Notes: generated from the sequence alone by a model not told the origin. 64,000 bases of DNA from Mycoplasma anserisalpingitidis (GCF_007858495.1 NZ_CP041663.1:496001-560000), one strand, 5' to 3'. Numbered from the stretch's first letter, positions 52,028 through 63,947 are shown. A program made the numbers and translations.

Positions 52028-55000
52028 TTACTTATCCTTAATACCTTTTGAAGCAGTTTTTTTAGAACTATTTTTTTTAGTTGGGTTTAATGCATTATTT
52101 TCTTTGTTTTTTGTTGCCTTTTTAACTACTTCAGGCTTGATTGTTTCTTGTGTATTGGTTACTTGTTCTTTTTCTTCATCATTAAAGTATAATGCTCATT
52201 CTTTAGATAATTCATTAATATCTTTAGAACTATTTTCATTATAGAAATCATCAGAAAGATTTAATGCAATTTCTTCATCATCATTACTTCTAGTGAAGTT
52301 ATTTGCTCCATAATTTGAATTAATAAATTGTAGTATTTTAGCATCTTCATAACATTTCATTTCACTATTTTTAATGATTGCTCAATTAATAATATTTACT
52401 AGTTTAACGTCATAATTTTTGGATTTTAAGAATTTGTATTTATCCTTGAATTCAATGAAGTTATTTACATTTTTAACATAACTAAAATCGTCGAAAATAT
52501 AAGCTTTATAAGGTTTTTTATCAACTAATACCATTAAATCAATATTCAATGTTCCAACCGAGTAATTTTGAACTAATTCAATATTAGTTTTATTTCTTGT
52601 AACTTTGTCAATATCATTAACAACAATTTCAGATATGTTGTTTTCATAACTAGTTATTGTTGAATTTTTGCTACGATTAATGGCGATTTTTACAAAATCA
52701 CGTCTTTCTTGGTCAGTTTTTTCAAGAAATTCTAATCAAAGTCTAAAAATCATCGTATCTGTACTATTTGTGTTATTTGAAATATCAGTTGACTTAATTG
52801 TCTTAATAACAATCATTTTATCTTTTGCACGAGAAATAGCAACATTTAACGCGTTCATACCACCTGTACGACCAACATATGTTGAGAAAATTTTAGCTGT
52901 TTTATCGTAAGCTACCGTAGCTACAACTAGATCAGCCTCATCACCTTGAATATTTTCAAGATTTCTTATCATAAGCCGATTTTCACGCATTGCCATTTCA
53001 AGATCAGGGTATTTTTGAATAATTAAATTAGTAATGTAATCGCCTTGTTTAGCATTAAACGAAAGTAAAATAATTTTCTTGTAATTATCGATATTTTCCT
53101 TAAGAATTTCTATAGCTGTGTTGGCTTCTACAATGTTTTTATTGTCTTCTCATTTACCATTTACTTGAATAACTTCAATAGCATCTTCTTCGTTAGAGCC
53201 TGCAACATCAACTACATCAAGCTGTGATTTATAGAAATGTTTTGATGAGAAAGTCATTAAAGAAGCATGGTTAGCACGGTAGTTTTTGTCAAGTAGAATT
53301 TTAAATACACCTAAACTTAGTGCATAATCTAAAAGTGACTCAACATTTCCAAAAATTGTATCATCACTACTTCTTACACCAAATCAGTTGGTTGGACGCA
53401 TTTGGTTTTCATCACCCGAAAGAATTTTTGTTTTTCCTAGGTAAAGCAATGGTAAACCTTTTTCAATGAAAATCTGTGATGATTCATCAAGAATAACATA
53501 ATCAAATTCACCTTTTTCTCAAATACTTAAGTCTGTATCAGGAGTGGTGATTACAACAGGAATAATTTTCTTAATAATTCTTCCGTAATTTTTTATGAAT
53601 TTATGCGGATCCATATTTGCTAATCTAATTGTTGCAGCAAATTCTTTGTACATTTGCAAATCTTCCGAGCTAAAACGAGTAATTTTTCTTATTGTATTAA
53701 TTGTCATTATCTTCTTAATATTTTCAATTTCAGTTAATTCATTACGATCATAATCGGGTTGTCTACTTGAAATTGATTCAACTCACTCTAGTTGCTCGTA
53801 TGAAACTGAAGCTGTTTTAATAAAGAAATCACTAATTTGACCAGAATAATTACGTGGTAATAAATTCTCAATTTCTTTAGCACGTTTTCTTAGTTGTCTG
53901 TAGTGTTTAAAGTTTTCGGGATTTGTATATCTTGTAAAAGCATTTGATTTATCATTTAATCTCATGAACTCTTTTTTTCATGGACCAAATTCAGTCAAAT
54001 CTATAGTTCCACTTTGTGAAACGCTATGAGGCATTTCAACATTTTTAGCTAAAACTCTTAAATTATCATAATCAGTTTTATTTAAACCTGTCTCACTTAA
54101 ACATGTTGCAGATTCTTTAATGTTTGAACTAAATGGTTTGTAACAATTAGACATTAAGAATCTATATGTATCAAGAATTTTATCAACCGACTGACTTTTG
54201 TTTATATCTTTAGTAATTTCAATTCATTTTAATTCATCATCCTGAATTATTTGATTACCGCCAGCTGGAAGTGATTTAAATTCACTAAAGTATTCTAAAT
54301 AATCGATGAATGCTTGAAGAGGTTCATAAAAACTTCTTTTACTAAAATCTTTGCTTGTTAATAAACACAAGCAGAACATTCTAAGATCTTGTAAACGGTT
54401 TCTGATAACTTCAAGAGCCGCTTTTTTTTGTGAAGCTACTAATGCAGTTCTTCCAACAAAAAGAATATTAGCAAGTAAATTAACAATTGTTTGAGATTTA
54501 CCAGTACCAGGAGGACCTCAAATAACTGTATCTTGAATTAATGATGATAAAATAGCTCTATCTTGTGAAAAATTGGTTTTAGTAATATTAAATAATTTTG
54601 GTTTATCAGTAAAAATTTGTTTATCTAATTTTTTAGCATATGCAGATTTAAGAAAATCGATGTTAAAGATTTTATCAATTTCATCATTATCAATAATTTC
54701 CTTCATTCTCTTTCTTGAGTATCCACCACCAGGTAAAAATATACCTAAAACCATACCAGTATGGAATTGAATTGTTTTGTTATTAATGTTGTCTGGATTT
54801 TTCTTCTCAAATGGTGTTACTATATTCTCCGGAAGAGGAAAAACATTATTTCAATCTCTACTTAACCTAAAGATGATTTGTTCAATAGACATTCCTGAGT
54901 AGTCAAAAGTTATATTGATATTAAATCCAGCATTATTAAGAATAAACACAAGTTTCTCGTTTAATTTAATATTTTTATGAACGATTAAAAATGGTCTACC

Positions 55001-55561
55001 ATTTTTAAATTCAATGCTTACTTCATGGAAAAATAAAGGTGCATAAATTTTCTTATCCTCAATAGAAACTGAAACGTATAGAAAACCAAGGTGCATTGGT
55101 CAAATATTAGTTTCATCTAAAACTGAAAGCGCTTTTCTATCAAGAATCTTTCATTTCAATGCAGACTTTTGAATATCCACTCTTATTTTTTCAATTAATT
55201 TTGGTTTAGTATTTTCAAAGTTGGTGAATAATTGTGATTTAATGTTATCGCTTAATTCAAGGTCATTATTTTTAAAAAGTTCAATCATTAAAGAAGGTTC
55301 ATCAATACTTTCGGCAGCTTTTCTAACTCTTGAAAGATTCGATTCAATAAATGGTAGTTCAATTTTAGCTCCGCTTGTCGCACTGACTCTTACCAGAGCA
55401 CTAAAGTAGTCTCTACCAAAAACTTTGTAAAAATCATAGAAATGATTTGTATTAAGAGATGTAAAAACTGAAGGGTCATTTTGAGTTACTTCAAGTAAAT
55501 TATCTAAAATTGCAGCATATCTTTGATTAGGGTTTTTTACAAAACTATTTGATTGATTCAT
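52028..55561 (-). CDS. Large superfamily 1 (UPF1-like) helicase/ATPase
   Basis: 1177 residues joined by many TGA Trp codons. The N-terminal 300 residues are of unknown fold. Helicase motifs in order: motif I TVIWGPPGTGKSQTIV (about 350), motif II VILDESSQ, motif III GDENQMRPT, motif V ENIQGDEADLVVATV and motif VI NVAISRAKDKMIV. The C-terminus is a Lys/Asn-rich tail. It resembles AAA_11/AAA_12 helicases found in bacteria, with roles in nucleic acid repair or defence; none is proven here. It lies between an EIIB-like gene and an ArsR gene. Confidence 0.85.
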
Positions 55562-55562
55562 A

Positions 55563-55922
55563 TTATTTACCTCTTAATAATTCTAATTCTTCTTTTACAG
55601 CAGAAGTATATTCATTTAAAATGATTGAAAGTTTTTTAGAATTCAACATAATTCCACTAACTTTACCTAATTTCTTAATATTTTCAATTTGTATTTCTTC
55701 AGGGTTTATTATTTCTACAACTAATCTCGAACTTGTATTTGATATATGTTTTATATTATCTTTTCCTATATATTCAAGCAATCTATTAACATTAATACCA
55801 CTCTTTTTAGATTGATAAATTGTATTGCCTTGATTTTTTGACTCTTTAGATCATTTTATTCAAATAAATCCAAGAGTTATAATACTTAAAAAAACAATTT
55901 TTAACTTGATCTTAAAATTCAT
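55563..55922 (-). CDS. Membrane-anchored PTS EIIB-like protein lacking the phospho-cysteine
   Basis: 119 residues. A hydrophobic helix (residues about 8-24) is followed by a domain like glucose-type EIIB: VNRLLEYIGKDNIKHISNTSSRLVVEI ... IKKLGKVSGIML ... LSIILNEYTSAV. In active EIIB the segment is like DACxTRLRV; here the Cys is replaced within SNTSSRLVV. It therefore cannot carry phosphate in the usual way and may be a sensor or relic. It is one base before the helicase gene. The family call is moderate. Confidence 0.6.
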
Positions 55923-56082
55923 ATATTAATTATATTATTTAAAATAATTAGTAAAAGTATTTAAAATAATATAAAGTGGAAAAATAAGAGCGAATTCCAA
56001 TCAATTCATTTCATAAACTTAATAAATATTTAAATAAGTACTAAATTAATAAAAATAAATAATCTAATAAATTACCTCATTT

Positions 56083-56112
56083 ATAAAAAACACAACTATT
56101 AACTAGTTGCGC
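56083..56112 (-). terminator. Terminator of the glpQ transcript
   Basis: On the minus strand CAACTA-GTTAA-TAGTTGTGTTTTTTATAAA. Confidence 0.75.
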
Positions 56113-56123
56113 TAAAATAAAGT

Positions 56124-56843
56124 TTAAAACTTGTAGTTGCTAATTTGACTTAAAACATTTTTATCTTCTTTGAAATGTTTAAACTCTTTTTTTGATTTAA
56201 TAGTTCAAATATTAAGTGGTAATCTAAATGACGATATTAATTCTTTATTTCTTTTGTAAAGTTTTGCCCAAGGATGTAAATAATCAACTGTGTCAAGAAT
56301 TTCTTGTTTCGAAATTTCTTCTATTTGACTTTTCTTTCAAAATAGGAATCCTAATTTTCATTTAGGATTTATTTTTTTTAGTTTTCTTAGACTATTGAAA
56401 TTAAAGGAACTAAAAACTAATTTATCTTCAATGTTCGGGTACTGTAAACATAAATCGTTGATTCTTTGTTCAATATTTTCATATTCAATAACATCAGTTT
56501 TGATTTCGATATTAATCATTTTAAAAGTCTCAACATAGGCGTATAAATCCAAAAACTCTTTCAATGTTAATAATTTTTGTTTAGGTGTTGGAGTCTTAAA
56601 AAATGAAGAGTAATCAAGATTTTCAACTTTTTCATAATTTGTGTTTAGTATCTTAAAATCTTCTTTTGCAGTTCTAAGTGTATTTTCATCATGGATCACA
56701 ACCAATTCACCATCTTTAGTTTGATGAACATCCATTTCAACACCATCAAAACCAAACATAAGTGCTGCATCAAAGGCTAGTTTTGTATTTTCTGGTGCAA
56801 CTGCTGAATAACCTCTGTGTCCTAAAATTAATTGTTTTTTCAT
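56124..56843 (-). CDS. glpQ: Glycerophosphodiester phosphodiesterase
   Basis: 239 residues. It releases glycerol 3-phosphate from deacylated phospholipids. Signatures: LGHRGYSAVAPENTKLAF (catalytic HR, E), DGVEMDVHQTKDGELVVIHDENTLRT, and INIEIKTD. It has no signal peptide, so it is cytosolic. Glycerol 3-phosphate feeds lipid synthesis and, in several mycoplasmas, peroxide production; the oxidase is not in this window. It is adjacent to tpx, a peroxide-removing enzyme. Confidence 0.9.
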
Positions 56844-56872
56844 TTCATTACCTCTTATCTTTTTAGTAAAAG

Positions 56873-57379
56873 CTACTTAATACTATTAAGAACTTCTCTT
56901 AATTTGCCAAAGTTTATTTGTTCACCTACTTGTTCTTTAATTTCAGAATATACTACTTTGTTTTCTTTATCTAAAACAAAAATAGATCTTCCAAATAATT
57001 GCAATTCATCAATTAACAATCCAGCTCTTTTAGCAAAATTTTTGTTTCTATAATCTGAATACATCTTAATTGATCCAGTAGGATGCATTGATTTATATGA
57101 ATTTAATGCAGACGGTAAGTCCACAGAAATACCAATGTAATCAAATTCTGGATATTCTGAAGTAATTTTTGACAATTCTAGTATTTGAAAATCACAAACA
57201 CTAGTATCAACAGATGGATATGTTGTTAAAATTTTGTATTTTTCTTTATCAAATTCAACAGTTAGTCCAGCAAAACTTCCTGCTGGATATAAATCACTAA
57301 TATCATTAAGAGAGTCACCTACTTTCAATTGTTCTCCGAGTAAAGTAACCTCTAAATCTTTAAAAAATATTTTTTTCAT
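56873..57379 (-). CDS. tpx: Thiol peroxidase (Tpx, peroxiredoxin family)
   Basis: A 168-residue peroxiredoxin that reduces peroxides. The peroxidatic Cys lies in TYPSVDTSVCDFQ. The segment MYSDYRNKNFAKRAG is where many Tpx proteins have a resolving Cys, and there is none here. It may be a 1-Cys form (inference). It is just downstream of the MsrA-GNAT gene on the same strand with a 1-base gap, giving an oxidative-repair pair. Confidence 0.88.
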   Translation of the reverse strand: MKKIFFKDLEVTLLGEQLKVGDSLNDISDLYPAGSFAGLTVEFDKEKYKILTTYPSVDTSVCDFQILELSKITSEYPEFDYIGISVDLPSALNSYKSMHPTGSIKMYSDYRNKNFAKRAGLLIDELQLFGRSIFVLDKENKVVYSEIKEQVGEQINFGKLREVLNSIK

Positions 57380-57380
57380 A

Positions 57381-58673
57381 TTAATCCTTTCTTATAAAAC
57401 TTATAAATATTTCACCAACTTTTTCAAATCCTAATGAATAATATAATTTTCCAGCATTTGGATTATCAAAGAATAAAATTGGAGTTTTGTTGTTTTTTAT
57501 TATTCAATTACACAATCCCATTAATGAATCTTTAGCATAACCTTTATTTCTATACTCATTCAAAGTGTAAACTCCTCCAATCATAGCTGCATTTTTTGTT
57601 GAACAAGTTACAGCTGCGTGAGAAATTATTTTATCAAATTCTCTAACAATAAATGGTACATAAAAGTTTTGGTCAAATTGCTTGGTCATAATTTCAACAC
57701 TAGTTTGACTTTCATCGATGGTAGTAAATTCTTTAATTTGTTTTCTTCCTTCAATTATTAGTTCAATTTCATCACGTTCAGCCATTCTTGATAGTAATCC
57801 ATACTGTTTAGTTCAAGTTGGTTTATCTAAAATTAATAGCTCTTCCGCCGAATTTCTAGCTTTAAGATTTAATAAATCTAAAGTATTTTGAACAACTCTC
57901 ACATTGTTTTTTTGGTAAATGATATTTTTTATGTTATTTGTTTTAATTACTTGGGAAATCTCTTTTTCGCTAATTAACGAATCTTCATCAACTAAAATTA
58001 AAGTTCTTAGAAAAACAAATGCTATTGCCCTTATTTTGTTTTCTACCCTAATAATATAAGTTTTGGTTGTTTCACTTAAAATACCAAATTGTTCAATATC
58101 ACCGATCACAAAGAAATTATGATAAGGTTTTTTATTAGCTAAAGCTAAAATTTCATCTTTAATGTTTTCATCAGCTAATTCTAATTTTAATGATTGTTTA
58201 TTTTCAAATTTAATATGACAATAAGCTCCTTTATTTTTTTCAAGATAATCCTGGTGATATTCCTCGGCAAGATAATAATTTTTAAGTTCTAAAACTTCAG
58301 TTGCAAGTTCTTTATTATAATTTTTGGAAATTTGCTCTACAACTTGTTTAATAACCTGTTCATCTTTAGAATCAATAAAATAAATTCCATTTCTGTATTG
58401 AGTTCCAATATCTTCCCCTTGCTTATTTAATTCAGTTGGATCAATAACTTCAAGCAATTTTTCAGTAATTTCTCTAAGTGAAATTACATTTTCATCATAG
58501 AAAATTTCAACAGCTTCAACTGCACCAGTTTTCTGTGACTTTACCTCTTGATAAGTTGGATTTTTTGTTTTTGAATTTGCATATCCTACCGTTGAATTTA
58601 TAACACCTTTTATAGTGTTAAAATATGCTTGAACGCCTCAAAAACATCCTCCTGCTAAATATATTTTTTTCAT
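57381..58673 (-). CDS. msrA: Peptide methionine sulfoxide reductase MsrA fused to a GNAT acetyltransferase-like domain
   Basis: 430 residues in one frame. Residues 1-155 are MsrA: catalytic GGCFWG near residue 8-13, TVGYANS, YDENVISL, and YRNGIYF, which reduces oxidised methionine. Residues about 175-430 form a two-lobe GNAT-like region ending with GGVYTLNEYRNKGYAKDSL (acetyl-CoA pyrophosphate loop) and NPNAGKLYYSLGFEKVG. A TGA Trp at 57810 joins the parts that would appear separate under the standard code. The acceptor for acetylation is unknown. It is followed directly by tpx. Confidence 0.87.
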
Positions 58674-58676
58674 ATA

Positions 58677-59309
58677 TTATCCTTTCATAAATACGTCTTT
58701 AATATTTTTTTCTTTTCAAAAACCTTCTTCTTTACTTTTGGATTCGCTCTCGGTTAATAATAATTTTTTATGATATTCTTTTTCAAAATCAGTTTTTGTG
58801 TAATAAACACTTTTTGGATTTGAACTTATATAATGAACTCTAGCAAGACCAAATTCAACTAATTTTAGGTTTAAATCTTCATTATTTCTTGAATAAATCA
58901 CTCCTAGAGTTCTCTCGTATTTATCCAGTCCAAGATCCTTAAGTTTGATTATTCTTTGACTTCTTCAAATTAGATCTATCAATTCATCTCTTGCTTTAAT
59001 TGCGTAATGATTTTCAAGTGGTGCTAGATTATCTTTATTATCTCTTCCATCTGAGTAAACTTTATAAGTTTCAGGAGTATCAATACCATATAATCTAACT
59101 CTTACCTGTTTATCATCCTTATTTATAATTATTGTGTCACCATCAATAACATTAATAACAAAATATTCATTTCCATACTCAACTTTATCCTTATTTTTGC
59201 CTACTTCAGTGTTATTTTTAACTTCAGTACCACATGAAGCACTAATAAAAATGAAGCTAAACGAACTCAATGAACTTATTCATAAAAATAAACGCTTTAA
59301 TTTCTTCAT
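58677..59309 (-). CDS. Thermonuclease-like (SNase) lipoprotein
   Basis: 210 residues. The signal peptide MKKLKRLFLWISSLSSF ends in ISASC (lipobox Cys about 26), so it is probably surface-anchored. The SNase domain has VIDGDTIII, VRVRLYGIDTPET (catalytic Arg), HYAIKARDEL and ERTLGVIY...LVEFGLARVHY. Surface nucleases of this type digest host DNA for nucleotide supply in mycoplasmas and degrade neutrophil traps in some species. It ends 3 bases before the MsrA-GNAT gene. Confidence 0.9.
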
Positions 59310-59426
59310 GTCAATCCTAGTAATATTGTATATCAAAAAATAGCATTTTTAAGAAAAAGTTGAAAAAAGAACTAAAATGAATTAAAAATGAACTTTTTTG
59401 AAAAAAATGTGGAAAGATCAAAATAA

Positions 59427-59448
59427 AAAATAGGCAAAATGCCTATCA
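59427..59448 (-). terminator. Terminator of fba
   Basis: On the minus strand ATAGGCA-TTT-TGCCTATTTTTTATTTT hairpin. Confidence 0.85.
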
Positions 59449-59453
59449 CCATA

Positions 59454-60317
59454 CTAAGCTTTATTATTTGAACCAAATTCGTGAATTTTGTCTCTAACAG
59501 TTTGACACATAGCTTCATATCCAGGTTTTAATAATTTACGTGGATCAAAGTTTTTGCCTTTAAGATCTTCACCAGATTCGATGTATGCACGTAAAGCTTT
59601 ATGGTTAGCTTGTTGTAATTCTGTGTTAACATTAATTTTTGTAACACCTTCACTGATAGCTCTTTTAATTTGGTCAGTTGGAATACCACTTCCACCATGT
59701 AAAACTATACCAATACCAGCAGCTTTAGAAATTTCTTGTAAAGTTTCAAAACTTAATGATTTTCATGAAGCTGGGTAAGGTCCATGAATGTTTCCGATAC
59801 CAGCTGCTAAAACATCAATTCCTAAAGCAGCCATTTCTTTAGCTTGTTTTGGATCTGCTAATTCACCATTTCCAACAATACCATCTTCTTCACCACCAAT
59901 TGTTCCGATTTCAGCTTCAACTGACATATTGTGTTTTTTAGCTAATTCAACTAATTCTTTAGTTTTAGCATAGTTTTCTTCATATGGTAAGTGTGAACCA
60001 TCAAACATTAATGATGTATATCCAGCTTCAACAGCTTTTTTTGCTCCTTCATATGAACCGTGGTCTAAGTGTAAAGCAACAGGAACAGTAATTTTTAAGT
60101 CTTCAACAAGTCCTTTAACCATACCTACAACAACATTAAACCCACCCATGTATTTTAATGCACCTTCACTTGTAGCAACAATAACAGGTGATTTTTCAGC
60201 TTCAGCTGTTAATAAAACTGCTTTAGCTCATTCAAGGTTATTAATATTAATGTGAGGAATTGCGTATTTACCTTCTTTTGCTTTTCTAAGCATTTCTTTA
60301 GCGTTAACTAATGCCAT
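59454..60317 (-). CDS. fba: Class II fructose-bisphosphate aldolase
   Basis: A 287-residue zinc aldolase that splits fructose 1,6-bisphosphate, the product of FruK and phosphofructokinase. Zinc His residues are in ALHLDHGSYEGAKKA and GIGNIHGPYP, with IVLHGGSGIP. SVEAEIGTIGGEEDG and INVNTELQ are further class II motifs. It is upstream of a terminator and downstream of the small delta-factor gene, 33 bases apart on the same strand. Confidence 0.96.
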
Positions 60318-60350
60318 AAAATATTCCCTTTCTTTTTTAGCAAACTACAA

Positions 60351-60602
60351 TTACTTATTTGATGGACTTCAAGTACCATTATTATTACGAATGAAACGCC
60401 CGTCAACAGTTAATAAACGATATAATTCACCTATTTTCTTTTCTCTTAGTTTTACATATGGTAAATCATCATTAACTAAATTTTGAATTCAATATCCTCT
60501 TAATTCATCTTCAACAACTTCGAAGATTTCATTAAATTCAAAAGCACTTTCGTGTTCTTCTTTATAAACAAAATCAATCGCAATATCTAACATTGTTCTC
60601 AT
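60351..60602 (-). CDS. rpoE: RNA polymerase delta-like protein, HARE-HTH domain only
   Basis: 83 residues. It has the HARE-HTH pattern: MLDIAIDFVYKEEHESAFEFNEIFEVVEDEL, then LREKKIGELYRLLTVDGRFIRNNNGTW. In Bacillus delta, an acidic tail of about 80 residues follows and drives promoter recycling; it is missing here. It includes two TGA Trp codons. The assignment rests on the domain; the shortened length is odd but occurs in mycoplasmas. Confidence 0.77.
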
Positions 60603-60693
60603 AGTCGCTCCTTTAATTTTTTTAATTATAAAATAATTTTATATTTATTTAATTGTATCAATATTTAATTTTTTTAATTAGTGGAAATATTGC

Positions 60694-62217
60694 TTACTTT
60701 TTATTTTTCATTTGTTTTAATATGACTGGTACCAACATAATTAAAATCATTATAATTAATATAAAAATTGAAATAATGTAACCATTTATTTTTGACTGTA
60801 ATATATTTACATCGATATTTACCAAGTTATTATGCAGTTGGTAAATATAAAGTGATAAATCAACGAAAACACTAATTAAATTAGCAAAAATGGCAAAATA
60901 AATTATAAAGACAATAAAGTAATTCATAATTTTAAGTATTTTTTTGTTTTTGTCTAAACTTTTTGCATAACCATAACATGCAGTTGCAATAAAACCAAAA
61001 ATTATCAAACTTACTCAATCACTAAGTAAATTGGCGAAATTATAAACGTTCGACATTCCGCTTCCGTAATTATTAAAGAATTCATCGGTAGTTTTTGGGT
61101 ATAAAAGTGAACCAATTATAAATAAAATAATAACTATCGGAATACTTACAAGAGAATAAATTACACCAACAACTGGTTTTTTTGAATTAATTTTGTGGAT
61201 AAATTTATCTCAGAAAGGAATTTCTTTTTCCTTTATCAATTCTTCAATAAAACGTGGAATTAGAATACAGAAACCATTCACAATCCCTAAAACACCTATT
61301 CCAATAAAAATATTAATCAATCCAAAAACTCAAGCAAGATTTTTTTCAGCTAAAAACTCTAAATATTCCTTAAAGTCTCCACGACCATTTAAACTCATGG
61401 AAATTGCCATAATTAAGTGAATTATAGTGACTATAGTAAGACCAAAAAGAAGAATTTTAGGTGTAGATTCAGGTTTTTTTAAGTCTTTTTCAATACCAGT
61501 AGAAACATAAAAACCATCATAGGCAAAGAAAATTCCGGCTCAAGAAAGACAAACACCTAATCCTGGGATAAATGCATATGAATGTAAAGTATTTTTGATA
61601 TCAAAATTATATTTAGGAAGATAATTTATATTAACTTCATTTCTTTTTTCAAAAAAGAAAACTAATGCTATTACAATCGACATCAAAATTGCAATTAGCT
61701 TAATAACTAAGGTAATTGTATTTTGGATATTAGCAATTTTAATGCTTAAACCAGCACTTAAAATTAAGTAGACAACGATGATCAAAAGAAAAATCATTCA
61801 GATTAGTCAATCAAAACTAGTATTAAAACTTGGTGAAATATTAAAAGCTATAAGACCATCTTGAATTGACATCAAAGCAAAAAGTGGCATAAAAAAGTAT
61901 GTGAGTGTTAAATTAATATAAAAGGCAAAATTTTTGCTCATTTGATATGTCATTCAGCTGTTAAACGACCTGGATCAGCCTACAAAACTAAGCTCACCTT
62001 TAGATTTAGCCGAAATTCCAACAAGTGAAAAACTCATCATAATAATTATAACTGATGCAATTGTTCAAGAAATTCCACTCATTATAACACTTGAATTATT
62101 AAAATCTAAAACAGCTTTAGACTTAAAAAAGATTCCAGCACCGATGCTTGAACCAATTACAAGAAGCATTCCAAAAATAAAGTTTAACTTTTTAGGTTCT
62201 TTCCTATTTATATTCAT
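60694..62217 (-). CDS. Amino acid permease (APC superfamily)
   Basis: A 507-residue membrane protein with about twelve helices. The start LNFIFGMLLVIGSSIGAGIFFKS carries the GSxIGxGIF substrate motif of APC transporters; a mid-protein GIFFAYDGFYVSTGIEKDLKKPEST is also typical. The substrate is not predictable. The ATG at 62217 lies just past the argS stop, and an upstream in-frame ATG at 62247 inside argS is less likely. Many TGA Trp codons are present. Confidence 0.87.
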
Positions 62218-62218
62218 T

Positions 62219-63874
62219 TTACATTTGTTCTGGTGCAGATACACCAAGTAATTTTAAGCTGTTGTATAAAACTTCCTTCACTGCCTTAACCACAGTCATT
62301 AATGAAGTTTCATTTTCACTACCTAAAATTTTTGTATTTGAATAAAAACTGTTAAAAGCACTAGCTAAGTTCATGACATAACTACTTAAAAGTTGAACTT
62401 TTTTAGTTTGTGCAACACTTCTTAAAACGTCAGGTAAAATGTCTAATTGAATGATTAATTTTCTTGTCTTTTCATCAAATTTAGCATTAATAATTTCAGA
62501 ATTATTATTGTTGTATTTTTTAATTAATGAGCAAGCTCTTGAATGAGCATATTGAACACCAAAAACTGGGTTGTTGATATCTTTTTGATTTGCTTTATCT
62601 ATATCAAAGTCAAATTTAGTATTTGCATCTCTAGTAAGCATTGTGAATCTAATAGCATCAGAACTACTTGCTTCAAGTAAATCAGCTAAAGTTACACTTG
62701 TTCCAGCACGTTTAGACATTTTAAATTCACTTCCATCCTTGAGCAATCTTACAAGTTGAACTACTAAAATTTCCATGTCTTTTTTATCATAACCTAGACA
62801 TTGAAGTGCGATTTCCATTCTATTGATATAACCGCTATGATCAGCTCCTCAAACATTAATTAATTTATTAGCTCTTTGAAGTTTATCATTATGATATGCG
62901 ATATCAGGTGTAAAATAAGTTAGACTTCCGTCAGATTTAACTAAAACACGGTCTTTATCATCTCCAAAATCACTTGTTTTAAGGAATGTTGCTCCATCTT
63001 TTTGATAAATATAATTTTTTAATTTTTCATAAATTGGTTCAATTTTATTTTTATTATATATATCATCCAGTTCGCTAGTAAACACATCAAAACTTACGTT
63101 TAGTTCGCTTAAATGTTCTCTAATTTTGTCTAACAATTTAGAAATACAAATTTGTCTGAATTTCTTGATTTTTACTTCAAAATCATTTAAAAATTCATCT
63201 CCATATTCATTTTTAATTTCATTAGCAAGCCAAATAATATCTAAACCACGATAACAATCCTCTGGCATTTGCATTTCTACACCAAAGAGATTAAAGTATC
63301 TTACTTTAGTTGAATCAATTAAAACATTAATTTGATTTCCTGCATCGTTAACATAATATTCAGCTGTAACATCAAAACCAACATGTTTAAGAATTCTTAC
63401 TAAGGTATCACCGATGATTGCACCTCTAGCATGTCCAACGTGAAGAAATCCTGTTGGATTAGCTGAAACAAATTCAACAATATATCTATCTTTCACGTTA
63501 AAAAGTTTTGTTCCATAATTGTTTTTATTGTCAATAACATTGTTTAAAACAGTTAAAAATGCTTTATTAGATAAAACAATATTTATAAAACCCGGTCTAG
63601 CAACATCAACACATTCAATTAATTCATTAGAAACTAATTTTTGTTGGATTAATTCTGCTAATTCCATTGGATTTTTAGATGAAAATCTTTTTACAACCAT
63701 AGCAATATTTGTTGCGTAATTGTATTTGGTCTGTTCATCTTTTTGGATGTTTGGTTCAGCTAATGTGAAGTTTAGCTCAGCTAATTTCAACTCACTAGAC
63801 ACAATATTTTCATTTTGAAAATCAGCAATAATATTGATTAAAATTTCTTTAATTTTAGCGTTGATATTGGTCAT
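62219..63874 (-). CDS. argS: Arginyl-tRNA synthetase
   Basis: A 551-residue class I synthetase. An N-terminal Add-1 tRNA-contact domain (residues 1-100), the HIGH motif as HVGHARGAIIGD (about residue 149), KMSK-like FKMSKRAGT (about 390), and a C-terminal anticodon-binding helical domain (SSYVMNLASAFNSFYSNTKI). One TGA Trp is at 62846. The permease gene follows one base later. It is divergent from cysS. Confidence 0.96.
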
Positions 63875-63947
63875 TTTTTACCTCTTTTTACATATATTTT
63901 TTATATTTTAACTTATTTTATTCTTTTTTATATAAAATATATATGTT

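Noticed and set aside
57807-57812. Separate msrA and acetyltransferase genes
   Set aside because: The break is a single in-frame TGA (Trp); no ribosome site or start is needed between the parts.
59310-59453. Possible small gene between thermonuclease and fba
   Set aside because: No frame with a ribosome site; the stretch holds only AT-rich sequence and the fba terminator.
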